In this document: in pieces, positions 34,221 to 47,091 of the stretch
How positions within the stretch are numbered: the first letter of the stretch is position 1
Layout: each line of letters starts with the position of its first letter
NCBI RefSeq assembly: GCF_030272615.1
Contig: NC_081405.1
Coordinates: 651,826,920-651,890,919 of the forward strand
Reading direction: 5' to 3'
Source of the DNA: Cryptomeria japonica
Lineage: Eukaryota; Streptophyta; Pinopsida; Cupressales; Cupressaceae
DNA length: 64,000 bases
Notes under the pieces: generated by a model
The model's database searches: none
What the model was told of the DNA's origin: nothing
What the model saw: the letters and a program-made list of their open reading frames with translations, nothing else
Program-made: the position numbers and the translations under genes

Positions 34221-37200
34221 TGTTGAGACTCGTTAAATTTGAGTCAAGTTTAGAGGCCCATTACAAAAAATTTCTCTGCTTTTCCAAATGAGACAGTTTG
34301 AATGGCCTGGTTAGAGAGAGGGTAAAATGGAGCCGGTCTATTTTCAAAGGGTGAGGCTTGGGAAATGTGTCCTACACCTTTCATTTGACCTATGAAGTGA
34401 TGTGCAACTTTCAGAATTCAGTTTGGATCACTTTATTAAGTACCCATTTCAAGGGGTGAACTGAAAGTGCATTTTAGGCACAAATGTAGATTTTATTGAG
34501 TATCTTACTTTGAGGGTTTATATCTTTTTCCCTATTGATCGTCATGAAGGATTTAAAAATGGATTCAATTCTATGCATAAATGTGAGTTATCTTGCAAAA
34601 TTTCAAGTTCTTATGAATCCATTTGCTCAATTTTTAAAGCTCAATCCGTTTGCAGTTTGTATGGTTTGACAAGTCCCTGTTTCAGGACCAAGTCGGAGCC
34701 CTGTTTTGCATAAGTGTAAGAGATGCCTCAGTGAATGTCATGCCTGAATGTTTGTTCCAAGCTATTTTTGGTATAAATGAAAAGCTATGTTTCAAGTTTC
34801 AAGCCTCTGCCAATCCGTTTGATCGATTTTCGAGAGGGTTCCTCAAGCCATCTATTTCAGGGATCTGTACTTTCATTATCATATCAGTTAAAGTTGTTAT
34901 TTTCATGAGCGCGCCATTTGCACCCAGTCAGACTTTTGGTCGAACTGAGAATTCTAAGTTTTGATATGTACTTCAAGGTACCTATGTCTCAGATTTGAGG
35001 GTCTATGGAGGTCGTTTGATATTTTTAAGAAAGGCATCATGTGTTTCTTGAACATTGACTTCATCAGGTCCGCAGTGTCGACAAAGCCAATTGGTCATTT
35101 TTGACAATTAATATCTCTTCACTTGGGATTCGTCTTGAGAAACCGTTTGGTAGAGTTCATGCTTATATATCAGAGTACACGCCTGTCAGATGGTGAAGTC
35201 CAGAAAGGTGTTTCGACTAGTTTGAAAATTAGGTCTTCACGATTAAATGCGAAAATATGGCGCAAGTGCCTGAAAGTTGCAAAACTTAGTTTGATGATCT
35301 GAAAATGGTGTTGATTGATTTCCGAGGTAAGTTGTGGGGTATTTTAAAGGTCAGTTGAATGAAAATGAATTTTTTTTAGTTGGACCCACTTTGAGGCCCG
35401 ACCTGGCTCATGCCTGTGCATTTAATTTTATGAGAAAATGGTCTTAAATTCATGGCAAAGCATATTAATACCTGCTCGGTCTATTTTGACAACTTGGTTC
35501 ATTTGGAGATGATTTCGTTTCATTATGTGGGCTTACTATGGACATATAACTAAGAGGTTGTTAAGTGGGCCATTTTGAAGTGGGGTTCCCAGTGGGCTTT
35601 AAAGAAACTTTGAGCAAATGATGTGGTGTTTGGTGGCCATTAAAATATTTCAAGAAGATGCAATTAGCATGTGTAAAGACCATCAAACTTTCAACAAATG
35701 CAATTGAGACATAATGCCTATGTCCTCCCAACCTGTAGCATGTGACTGGTGTTTGGGAAGTGCATTGAGCTTCCAAGCAATTTTAATCTGCAAGTGTAAA
35801 AACCAGATTCCCCAACCTTTCAAGCTTATCCTTGGAGTTTGGCGTGATAGATGGAGACCATTCAATTTCCAAGCAAATCTGCATTGGCTGGTGAGGGAAG
35901 CGTGGGAAGTTTCAATGCAGATGGAATTGATCTGTTAAACATCCTTGTACATGGATGGCCAAAGGACAACATTTAAAATCATCTGAAGCAAATGCCATAA
36001 GCAACATCCTCCCTTCAGGCCAATGCAATTGGCGGTGTGGAGTGGAGGTTTAAAAAATGCAAAAACTTTCAACCATAGTCAATTCTCTCCTCCCTGTGTG
36101 TGGAGTGGCTTTTAAAAGGCTGTTGAAGGGCATCTAAAACATAGCCAATGCAACTAGTGGGTGTTTCCCCCAAATCCAATGATTGCCAACATCCTTTTCC
36201 CTACGTGACATGTGGAAGGGCATGGTTAAAAGAAACTTGCAAATGCAATTACCAGTGTTTTCCTCTGCATGGAATGGCAAGGATCAAATAGAAGTTCCGA
36301 TCAAATGTAGTTTGTAGGAAAAATGCTTGTCCTCCCTCCTCTGCATTTGGTGTAAAGCAAGGTGTTAAAATTTAAACAAATTGCAACTGGCAGGTCCACG
36401 TATGGCATGCTGGAGGAGATTGAAAAGAGATAAGAAATTTTCTAATACAAATAAGAAATGTTTTAAAACTTCAGCCAATTGCTTATGGCAGATTGAACCA
36501 GCTCCACGATCCCTCCTTCTCATAGGGTTTGGCAAGAAAGGTATTGAAATCTTGAAGAAAATGTCATTGGCAGTGGTCGACATCCAATAAAACTCAAAAA
36601 AACTTGCAGTTTTAGGCAAAACGTTATATCCCACATTACTTGGGCGGACGTCTTTTTTGATGATTAAGTGTAAAGCCACACTCATTCATAGTGTCAAACC
36701 TTTGGGCTTTTGACGCAAGGTGCTGATGGGCACCCAAGTGGACCCCATGCACGTAGGAGTGCTTCCCAAGGTGACCGAGAGGGCTGACAAGTGGTGACAG
36801 GAAGACCCCACGTAGGCACGAATCCTGAGGCAGGAAAATTTTGCAAAGAAGGAGCAGATTAAACAACGAGCAAGTTGTAGGAGATCCAACAATTATCGTG
36901 ACTTCGTGAAGGGAAGATGATCGAGAGTTACCTATCGCGAAATGGTGAAAGGTGACGTGGTGGGTCAGGTGGCAGTCCAGTGGTAGGTCCGGGTGGTGAT
37001 GACGGAGCAGTGACATGGCACTAAGGTGGCGGTCCATGGTGGGCCCGATAGTTTCAATGAAAATGCATGTTCGATGAGACCTATAGACCACTCACCGAAG
37101 AAGAAATTCCACCGAAAGACTAAGACCTGACAGACAGGTGGTGGACACGTGGCAAACTCGACAGATAGGTGGTGACTAGTAGACCTTGCGAGCAAATCAT

Positions 37201-38426
37201 AGGTTGCCACGTGGTAGGGCATCAGATGAAAAATTAGGCCAAAAAAGAGGGAAAAATCAAAGTTAAATTGTATAGTGCAGACTATTGAGGAAAATTAAAA
37301 AATTTAAATGATAGAGGCACCAAAATGATTAATTCGCCCACAGGTCTATTTTTACTCAAAATGGCAAGTATCATATATCACCGGAAAGCTATTGGGGTAA
37401 GGAATCCAATCAGGCAGTTAATTTTAACAAATTTTGGATATTTTGGGAGAAGTTTCCATGGGAAAGATGAAGGAAGTGAAATTCAGTTGGAAAAAGAGAC
37501 ACTTGGCAAATTTTGATGAAACCTAATCTTTTTCCCTCTCCTTCTTATTCTCATTTTCTTCTCATTGTAAGGGTTCCAGAAATTTGGAGAATGGCTCCAT
37601 ATTTTCATGGTTTCCAATTCTGATTTTTCTTCAAGATTGTATAGGACAGGGCTTTTCTTTCAGTAATGGATTTATTTTCTTGTTGTAGGTGTTTTCTATT
37701 GCAGAGTTATATGTATGTAAGGCATGCATAAATTCACACAAAATTGTCTTTGAATGTATATTTCTTTGTTACAAATTAAGTCCTCAAGGAGGTTGAGGTT
37801 TGTCATCTGAAGGAGATTGTTGTGATTGTTTGCAAGCATTCTTCAAGGAAGAATTTAAATTTTGTAATAAATCATAGATAATAGGATATATTTTCAAGAT
37901 TTTGATGATTTTGTGAGTGAGTTGAGTAATCCATTTTTGTAAGGCATTAATGCAGGGATATTTAATGATGAAGGTGGATCTGCAGTAGAAGTTTTCATTT
38001 ACAAGTTGATGTATGACTCTGTTACCCTTGGATAATTATTGGTCTTGCAATTCTGGGGATTCTCAGAGATTTTTAAAAATCCAGAATCAGAATATCTTTT
38101 GTTTTATGTTCTATGGTAGTGTCCATCCATCTCATGATTCAAACATTGTTGAGTTGTCAATGTAGATTTAGCCTATCTACAATACCCTCCTTGTTTTTGA
38201 ATTGTTTATGAGATCTATCTGCTTTATTGATGTTGTCATAGGTGTGTAATGGGTTTAATTTTAAGCATCCAAAGGTACACCCACCTAGGTTTTGCATAGA
38301 CTGAAGAGTAGAAGGATTCATATCCTTGTTATGTTGTCCAAGCCCTGAGGTTCTTCATAGATTGAATTGGCTACATCATAGATCAATTGTAGGTGTACTT
38401 GGGTTAATCAGTTTTGATGAACAACA
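34221..38426 (+). mobile_element. Solo LTR D of the A/B family
   Basis: It starts TGTTGAGACTCGTTAAATTTGA (the reverse complement of the A/B LTR end) and ends GATGAACAACA. It is flanked by a perfect 5-bp duplication CAACC (34216-34220 and 38427-38431). There is no internal region, so it is a solo LTR left by LTR-LTR recombination. Its orientation is opposite to A and B. The variable segment (about 35420-36600) does not match the variable segments of the A and B LTRs. Open stretches there (35714-35938, 36381-36590) are not recognisable. Confidence 0.85.
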
Positions 38427-38431
38427 CAACC

Positions 38432-39316
38432 ACATGGGCGAATCTAGACAACCAAGGTAAACTTGTAAACATAAGTTTTGTGTTGACTTTCTAGTTTTGG
38501 CACTTCCAAGCCAAATCCTGAAGCAATCCCAAGGGGAAACCCAAGGCTGTAGTTTTTTGTTAGAAAAAAGGATATCTATTCGTAACAGATGTCTATTTAA
38601 AGAACTATTGATTTAACTTTCTTTTTAATAACTAATTGTTTATGTCAAATAAATATTTTGATACTTGTTTTGTTAGTATATAATATATAATATAGTATAA
38701 TATAATATATAATAAATGATATTAATATATAATGGATACTAAATTTCATGTATATCTACTTGATATAACATTCTATTTTATAAGTCTCTTTATATATCTA
38801 AACCTCTCTCACCTGGGCACTCTCTCTTTGGCTCCTCCCTCCCTCTATGTTTCTCACCTATATCTCTATTGATCCTCTTATTTCCCCTTTCCTCTCTTCT
38901 CTCTATAGTCTATCTCTTCCCTCCCTCCCTTTTAGTCTCCCACCTCTCCCCCCTCTAGGTCTCTCACCTCTCTACCTCTGTCCATTCGTGGACCTCTCAA
39001 ATTGACCCTCTCTCTCTAGACCTCTCTACCTCTCACACCCTATCTCATTACACACCTCTCTAGTTCCCTCCCTTGATCCCTACCTCCCTTCTTACCTTCC
39101 TCTCTCTCACTCTCGCTCTCTCTTAGCTCTAAATGTATTATTAAAATATAAAAAAAGAAATTATATATTAACATTTTACAAAATATTTATAATGTGAAAT
39201 AATAAATATCCATTATTTCATTTTTTGGCAAAAAACCTTTGGCACCCTTCCTGATGCCTTTGCCACTAAATTTTATAGGTGATGGATATTCATTATTAAT
39301 AGAATGGATATCCATT
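38432..39316. other. Non-coding DNA with AT-rich and CT-rich tracts
   Basis: An AT-rich run of 'taatatata'-type repeats occupies about 38678-38740. A CT-rich pyrimidine tract with many CTCTC and CCTCTC units covers about 38785-39130. No gene is seen. The last bases (ATTAA, 39317-39321) form the target duplication of solo LTR E. Confidence 0.6.
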
Positions 39317-40168
39317 ATTAATGTTGGGAAAATGGTGTCTCAACCTTGCAGTTACATGAGATTACTATTTATAGTAAGTTTTCATTTGAGCATGAAATGG
39401 GGCAAAATTCTCTCTGAAGCTTTTGGTTGGCTAGCTAAGCAATTCGATAAAGTTACGTCACAAGATCACAACTAGTCTTGAAGATATTAAATTTTTCATT
39501 TTGGGGGGTTCCAATGAAAGTTTAAATTTGATTTTGAGGACTTTAGAGGCCCCTAAACACCCTGAAAAGGGGGATCAAATGACGTAGAATTTATGAGGCA
39601 ATAGAGCACTTTGCAAGCTTTTTGACTCTTCAATCGGTTCATCAATAGGACACACGGTTCTCAAGTTATGGCATTTAGAAGTTTGTACTCCTGAAATAGG
39701 AAATATAAAATACACCGGACACATAAATGAGCTATAAATAGGGACACATCATAGGGCATCTAGAAGGGAGATAAGGTCAGCTACACCTTATTGGGTGGTT
39801 TCAACCCATGGCTTTGTAATATCGTTTGACGGTTTCTTGTATTGTATCCCCTATATATGAGGTGCATGAGATAGAGGGTGGGTGTAAGAGTCTTATGGCT
39901 ATTGAGTTACCTCTAAATCTTTGATTAGTGGTACTCCTTCCAAGAGCTTGCTCTACAAGTATATTGTAATCTATTTTTGATTGTTGAATGATATATTGGG
40001 TGACTTTTGGAGTGTGGTGTTTTTCTCCCAAAAGGGTTTTCCCCACGTAAATCATTGTGGTATGGTTTGAATATTATTATATCTATTTCTATTTTTTGTA
40101 ACTGTTGTGACAATCTGTAATTTTTTTTCCATTACTCTCCTCTCAAGGTTAGTGTAGGAAGTTGTTCC

Positions 40169-41458
40169 TATTAGATAGTTCAAATAACCGGAAGACAATT
40201 GAGAATTTGGGGGGGGGGGGGAAGGGGGTAAATCAGTTGTCACATATTACCAGAACATTTAGTAAATAAAAATTTAATACCGGAACCCAAAATGTTAATA
40301 CTGGAATGCTTAAACCAAATACCGAAATAACTATTAAACCAATTAAGCATAAACAATAATCATAAAATAAATTCCATCCACATAACACCAAGATTTATAT
40401 GTGAAAAATCGGTAAAAGGAAAAACCACAGTGGGAAGCCTACCCACAGTCAGATAATACTTTTGTAGTAAGTATGTGAATTACAATTGAGAGGCCTGCAC
40501 TTGTAGGAATGCCAACAACCTAGAGCCCACTGCTCATCACAAAAGGAGTCTCACTGACTACATATAAATCTAGACTACAATTTAGAGAAGTGTTTGAATT
40601 GCAAGGATATCATCTTCTATGCATGAGTACAATTCCGGTTAAGCTCTATACTGGAGGACTAAATCCTTTTACATAAAACTAACTCGATCTCCAATGATTG
40701 ACCAAATCCTCAGTTTGGAATGATATTACATTATTTGCACATTACATATCCATATCCCATTTCCTGACCATGATCAACAATGAGATCTTACATCATATAT
40801 ATACAAACCCTTGACCACAAACAATTAGGTTGACCACCAGACAATAAACCAACTACATAATTATAAAACATGTTGGCCTTAGACCAAACAAATAATATCC
40901 CATCCATAAGACATCTCGGAAACGTATCGAGAAGTCCAATCCACACGTTAAATTATGTCAGACCATAACCTAGATATACTAGGACCCAATTTATGTCCAT
41001 ACACACTAAGACAATGATTTCACTCAACCAAGTCTCGAACACGATCACCATCAACATCCTGAAAAATTCACTAGAAGTTGCACCAACACCACTTATACAT
41101 ACCACCAAATATCTTCAATAATGCTCTGTCAGTGAAACCCTCGCCGAAACAACAAACCAAGCTTGCCAGTATACACGAAAGCATCTGATCACCAAACCAA
41201 AACCAAATGATTGAGCATGAATCAAAGTAGCATGAGTAAGCCAATTCCATAAGCCAAACATACCAGAGCATACTGGACCATCATGATCTAATCCAACCAG
41301 AAATCAAACAACCTACTGGGATCAGAAGGATACTGTTAAAGCAACCAAAACACTACCGTGATCAAAAGGATACTAGTAAAGCAACCAAAATAGGTAGTGT
41401 TGACATCAATGATAAAACATCAATGCAACACATAATCAATTCCACCAAATTGCCAACA
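40169..41458 (-). repeat. 3' LTR of Cop2
   Basis: About 1290 bp. On the minus strand it starts TGTTGGCAATTTGG after the polypurine tract and ends CTATCTAATA (expected ...AACA, one change). The 5' LTR, after removing insertion F, is about 1279 bp, matching well. A run of 13 or more G at 40209-40222 is a homopolymer expansion. Confidence 0.85.
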
Positions 41459-41470
41459 ATCTCTCCCTTT
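41459..41470 (-). other. Polypurine tract of Cop2
   Basis: The minus strand reads AAAGGGAGAGAT directly before the 3' LTR. It is preceded by 'gccatcaatgcc', the same context as the tracts at 585 and 57695. Confidence 0.85.
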
Positions 41471-41850
41471 GGCATTGATGGCAACACTTGATGTGAAAAA
41501 CATCCAAGTGCCAAGAAATGCCAAACAAGTCTTCCCCAATGGAATACATCCAACATTATCCCCAATAGACTCTCCAAGATAATATGACAATGAAGCTCTG
41601 AACAAAAAACAAAAATCCCCCTATGAATGATATCTCAGTAAAGCTCTGTAAGCTCTATTTTTCACAAATATCTCCCCCCCTATGACATCAATACCATAGA
41701 TCTAACAAAAATATCAAATTAAAAATATAAAACACTGAATTACAATGCTAACTACTCCCCCTAAGAAGTAGCATCCCCAAATCAATCCAGAATGAGTAGT
41801 ATCTCTAATAATCCATACCGGACTGATGCCAAAATGCATCAATCAAGTCT
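41471..41850 (-). other. Cop2 3' non-coding region
   Basis: Sequence between the RNase H end and the polypurine tract. Pyrimidine-rich runs on the plus strand near 41674-41686 and 41755-41762 may be secondary purine tracts on the element strand. No gene is seen. Confidence 0.5.
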
Positions 41851-43227
41851 CTATCGGGGGGTAGAAATTCCCAATCTGTCTCTGAAGTACTCAAATGATT
41901 CCTTAGGCAAAGGTTTAGTGAAGATATTTGCAATCTTCTCTTTGGTTTTTACATAAACTAGTCTAACTTCATTTGCTTCCACCTTTTCCTTCAAAAAGTT
42001 GTACTTGATAGATATGTGATTTGTCTTAGAATGAAATACCGGATTCTTTGATATATCAATAGCAATAGAGTTATCACAGTAAATAACTACTAGTTCATTA
42101 CAATCCACCTTTATATCCTTCAACATTTGCTTCATCCATAGAACTTGTGTACAGTTCGTAGTAGCAGCAACATACTCAGCTTCAGTAGTAGATAAAGAGG
42201 TATATGACTACTTTTTCTGATCCATGAAACAATTTTCTTTCCAAGAAAGAAAGCTCCACCGGATGTGCTCTTCTGGTCATCATTTTTAGGGTACCATAAA
42301 CCATATTCAGTTGGTCCTTGCAAAATACCTAAAAATCCTCTTCACCGCACTCACATGATTTTCTCTAGGATCACTTTGAAATATTGATACAATACAAATA
42401 ACATTCATTATGTCAAGCCTAGTCTGAGTCAAATAAATTAGACCTCCATTCATAGATTTGTATCTTGTAGGATTTACCAGTCTAGGCATATCATCTTTGT
42501 CAATTTCACTTGTAACCATAGGAGTACCAACCAGTTTAGAGTTTTCCAAACCAAATTTATTCAATAACTCTCTTGCATACTTAGTTTAATAGATGAAAAT
42601 GCCTTTATCATTTTGATTAATATGCAAACCTAAGAAAAATTTCATCTCCCCAATCATAGTCATCTCAAACTCATTCTTCATATTGTTAGCAAATTCCTTA
42701 CACAACTTATCTTCACCTCCAAAAAGGATGTCATCAACAAATACTTTAGTAATCAATATATCATCATCAATGATCTTATAATATAAATTACTATCAGCAT
42801 TACCTTTAGTGAATCCAAGCTTCAAAAGATATTTATCGAACCTTGCATACCAAGCTCTAGGTTTCTGTTTCAATACATATAAAGCTTTCCTTAACTTGCA
42901 AACCATGTTTGTATCATCTGATAGTGAAAAAACACTAGGTTTCTCAATATAAACTTCCTCATCAAGATCCCCATTCAAAAATGCACACTTAACATCCATC
43001 TGATAAACCTTGTATTTTTTGTGGGCAACATAGGCAAGAAATAATCTTACAACATCAATCCTAGCTACAGGTGCAAAAGTTTCATCATAATCAATTCCTT
43101 CCTTTTGAGGATATCCTTTACAAACCAATCTAGCCTTATTCCTTACAACTTGACCATCTTCATTCAATTTATTCCTAAAAACCCATTTAGTTCCAATAAC
43201 ATTCTTATTTTTAGGTCGTGGAACCAA
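41851..43227 (-). pseudogene. Cop2 reverse transcriptase and RNase H
   Basis: The minus strand from 43227 reads [67 protein letters not shown] and the FVDDILFGG active-site box (YVDD equivalent), so the RT core is still visible over 213 open codons. A stop follows, then LLNKFGLENSKLVGTPM and a GLIYLTQTRLDI stretch. RNase H covers about 42323-41851 with the DDQKSTSGGAFFLG and DNSIAIDISKNPVFHSKTNH motifs and ends IFTKPLPKESFEYFRDRLGI. Most parts share one frame, with a local frameshift near 42140-42310. The unusual 'FARTN*' and 'LLLLRT' stretches mark indels. Confidence 0.9.
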
Positions 43228-44600
43228 AGTCCATGTGTTATTTTTCTCAATCTAATCTAATTCTTCTTCCATAGCTTTCAACCAATATTCATCTTTACAT
43301 GCCTCAATTACTGATACCGGTTCAACTTGAGAAATTAAACATACGTCATTAGTTGTCACTCTTCTTCTTATGATTACTCCATTATTCTTATCCTTAATGA
43401 TTTGATCTTTTGAATGATTCAATCTCACATACCTAGGAGTCTTTTGACTTTTGTTCCTCTTCCCAGATCTTAAGTTACAATAGAATTTTTTGATACTATC
43501 GGAGTAACTGGTTCAATACTCTATTCTGGTAAAGGTGCTACCGGTTGAGATATAATCATTTCCACAACTGGTTCCTTCTCATAAACTTTGATTTGACCTC
43601 TATTCAGCTCATGCACTTTGACATTAGCACTTTCCACAATTCTCTGCAATCTCTTGTTATAACATCAATATGTCTTTCTTTCATTAGAATAACCAATAAA
43701 TATGCCTTCATTGCATCTCGGATCAAATTTGCCAATGATATCGTCTCTCCTGATATAACATTTACTACCAAAGATTCTAAAATACTTAACTATAGGTCTA
43801 TTGCCAAACCATAATTCATAAGGCGTCTTACCGATTTCTACTTTTGATATGTACTCTGTTGAATGTATAAACCATTGTGCTCATTGCTTCCCTCCAATAG
43901 ATACGAGGTATACTAGCTTCCATCATCATTGTTCTAGCAATATCCAAGGTAGTTATGGTCTTCCTTTCCACAACTCTATTTTGCTGAGGTGTCTGAGGAG
44001 TAGAAAATTATCTTCTTATACCATGCTTCTCACAAAAGTTATTAAACTCACTAGATGTGAATTCTCCACCATGATCTGACCTCAAACATTTAATCTTCAA
44101 TCCTATCTCAGTTTCCACTTTAGCCTTAAAGATTTTAAAGTTTTCAAATGCTTAAGATTTTTCCCTTAGAAAAGTAACCCACATCATTCTAGAATAATAA
44201 TTGATGATTAGCATGAAATATCTATCACCTTGAAAAATTTTAACTCTAGTAGGGCCACACAAATCATTATGAATAAGATCAAGAACATCATTAGATTTAT
44301 CTCGTATACTCCTAAAAGAGGTTCTAACCTATTTACCCATTTGACATTCTTTACATAGCAGATTATAGGGCTTCACAATCTTAGGTATATCTCTAATTGC
44401 CTTAGTTGAGCTGATCTTCACAATGCAATCAAAATTCACATGACATAGCCTTTTATGCCATAGACAACTCTCATCAATTTGTGCAATCAAACATGTCTTC
44501 TCACCATGATTCAAATGAAAGATATTACCTTTAGTCTGTGTACCGGTTGCAATCTCCAAACCAGATCTGTTAACGATTTAGTATTTTCCATCCTTGAATT
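43228..44600 (-). pseudogene. Cop2 integrase and linker to RT
   Basis: From 44559 the minus strand reads SCLWHKRLCHVNFDCIVKI and LLCKECQMGK, the HHCC zinc-binding domain. After a stop come LIHNDLCGP, GDRYFMLIINYYSRMMWVTF, CLRSDHGGEFTSSEF and TPQQNRVVER. The catalytic D..D35E set is altered: the second Asp position reads IINYYSR instead of IIDDYSR. The C-terminal part (WREAMSTMVYTFNRV, about 43850-43920) is frameshifted. The linker to the RT has several stops. Confidence 0.85.
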
Positions 44601-44814
44601 GTAATTAAAATCCCTTATCCACCAATTGTCCTACACTCAAAATATTATGCCTTAAACCTTCAACATAATAAACATTGTCAGTATTGTTCTTACCATCCAA
44701 TGATATAGTTCCTTTTTCTTTGATCATACATGCTTTGTCATCTCCAAATCTAACCATACCGACATCAAATTCTTGCAAAGATAGAAACTTTCATTTATCT
44801 CCAGTCATATGATG

Positions 44815-46012
44815 TTAACAACCACTGTCAATTACCCATTCATCCTTGTCTTCAATTTTAGCAACAAGTGCCTTCTGTTCAAGTACATTCTCTTCTAGTG
44901 CCGTAACATCTTCCCTGATAGCCAAGAAAACCCATTCCTTCCTATTGTCAAAACCACTATCAGATTCTTCTGTTGGGTCATCATCAGAATCAATAATTAC
45001 TTCATCATCCGCTATGTAGCATGATTTGTCTCTGTTTTTTCTATACTTATGCTTGTTCTGATATCTAGGGTTAGGCTTAAAAGATATTCTAACTCTTTCT
45101 TCAAATATTGAATTCCTTTCAGGACATCTAGATGCAAAATGACCAATCTTATTACATGCAAAATATTTAAAAGGTGCTTTTCCTTCATACTTACTTCCTA
45201 CCGGCCATTTAGGTACTCTTCTAGCAAATAGTGCTTCAAGTTGATGAAACTCATCATACTCTCTCTTCATATCATCCTATTCTTTTGCATATAAATCTTT
45301 CCAATCTTTCTTACCGATTGGTAATGCAGATGCATGAAAAGTAGGTTCAGAATTCATAGCTCCAGAAGGTCCAAATTCTTCAAGCTCAAAGGAAGATAAT
45401 TTTCCAACCAAGGTATATTTGTTGACAAATGTATTAGCCATTATTCTCAACTCATTAATAGAAGTAGCCTTCATCTTGTAAACTAGTGGTAGGGCTCTCA
45501 AAACTTTAGAAATGATTTCATCGTCACTCAAAGTTCCACCACAACATTGAATTCCCATAACAATCTCATTTACCCTTTCCATAAAAGCAGTAATCATTTC
45601 ATCTTCTTCCATCTTTATATTCTCATATCTCACCTGGTAACCATCACGTGTAGCAAATTTAATTGTAAGGTCACCTTCATTCAGAGTCTCCAACTTATCC
45701 CATATAGCCTTTCTAGATGATTTGTCAATCAATCCCATTATTTGATGATCAAAAAGTGCACACAAGAGGACTTCTCTTTCTCTACAATCATTCTCAAGCT
45801 CCTTTTCTAGGTTTGCCGAAGAAGGATTTCCAAATGGTGGATTATGAGGTGTAACACCATTCTGTGTGATCTCTCAAATCTCCTTGCCAAGACATCTCAG
45901 ATGAGTTTCCATCTGATTCTTCCATACTGTGAAATTTTCTCCATCAAGCCTAGGGATATCTATCCGAAAGAGCTCCAAAGGAACTGGATGAACTTGAGCT
46001 GTTAGTCACCAT
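44815..46012 (-). pseudogene. Cop2 gag and protease
   Basis: The likely start is ATG at 46012-46010 (MVTNSSSSS), as in Cop0; the frame then shifts. The UBN2-type gag reads ENFTVWKNQMETHLRCLGKE, ALFDHQIMGLIDKSSRKAIW, NEIVMGIQCCGGTLSDDEII and LYAKE. The zinc knuckle reads YFACNKIGHFASRC, where the first Cys is Tyr. The protease core DEWVIDSGC is followed directly by a stop before HHM. The long open parts 45765-45277 and 45270-44815 share a frame. Confidence 0.9.
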
Positions 46013-46056
46013 AGGATCTTCCTCAAGTGGTTAAGCTTTCTACAGAGAGGACCAAA

Positions 46057-46068
46057 GCTCTAATAACA
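46057..46068 (-). other. Decayed primer-binding site of Cop2
   Basis: The minus strand reads TGTTATTAGAGC against the expected TGGTATCAGAGC, two substitutions. It lies two bases from the 5' LTR end at 46071. Confidence 0.8.
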
Positions 46069-46845
46069 ATTGTTAGATAGTTCAAATAACTAGAAGACAA
46101 CTAAGAGGTGGGGGGGGAGTTGAATCAGATGTCAGAGATTACCATAATATTTAGCAATTAAAATTTTAATACTAGAACCCAAAACATTAATACCAAAATT
46201 CTTAAACCCAATACTAGAATAGTAGTTAAACCAATTAAGCATAAACAATAATTATAGAATAAATACCATCCATATGACACCAAGGTTTATACATGGAAAA
46301 TCCGGTAAAGGGAAAAACCATGGTAGGAAGCCTACCCACAGTCAGATACTACTTCTGCAATAAGTATGTGAATTACAATTGAGGGGCCTACACTTGAAAG
46401 AAGGCCAACAACCTAGAGCACACTTCTCATCACAAAAGGAGTTTTATTGACTACATAGAAATCCAGTCTACAATCCAGAGAAGTGTTTGAACTGCAAGGA
46501 TATGATCTCCTATGCCTAAGTACAGTTTTGGTTAAGCTCTATACCAGAGGACTAAATACTCTTACATAAACTGATGCAGAGCCCTGCCCACACACCTAGG
46601 GATAAGCCCAGACAAGGTTAGACTTCTCACCCCTCAATTGATCACAAGGGTCCTGCAAGGAAGGACTCCACACCTTAGGTGAAACTACTCACAAATTCAC
46701 TAGGCTTGGGTCTACTCAAGATGAGTGAATGCCTCAATACCTACCATACACCATCCCATGACATCCTGCTCCTATTGGTTTTGGAAATGGTTCACTTATG
46801 GCCATTATAGACTGGTCCAAGTATTAGTTTTGGTTTTAGACTCCA

Positions 46846-47091
46846 ATTCCTTATACCTCCTTTAGAAACCTACCCCCTAGGCTAGTAGCCCTATTTGGTG
46901 ATAAAATTGATCTTAACTCCAAAATGTTCCACAAAATCATACAAAAAAATAAAAAAATTTGAGTAGAGGTAAATATTTATCACCAAGTATAAATATTGGC
47001 AACGTAAAAAATTTGAGTAGAGGTAAAAATTTATCACCAAATAGGGCTACTAGCCTAGGGGGTAGGTTTCTAAAGGAGGTATAAGGAATGA
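46846..47091. repeat. Inverted repeat with arms of about 60 bp
   Basis: The left arm (46846-46908, 'attccttatacctcc...tttggtgata') is repeated inverted at about 47030-47091. The loop is about 120 bases. It would form a cruciform or hairpin. Confidence 0.7.

Noticed and set aside
35714-36590. Two open segments in solo LTR D as captured genes
   Set aside because: They are short, not recognisable, and no longer than chance in this composition; mentioned only as targets for a search.
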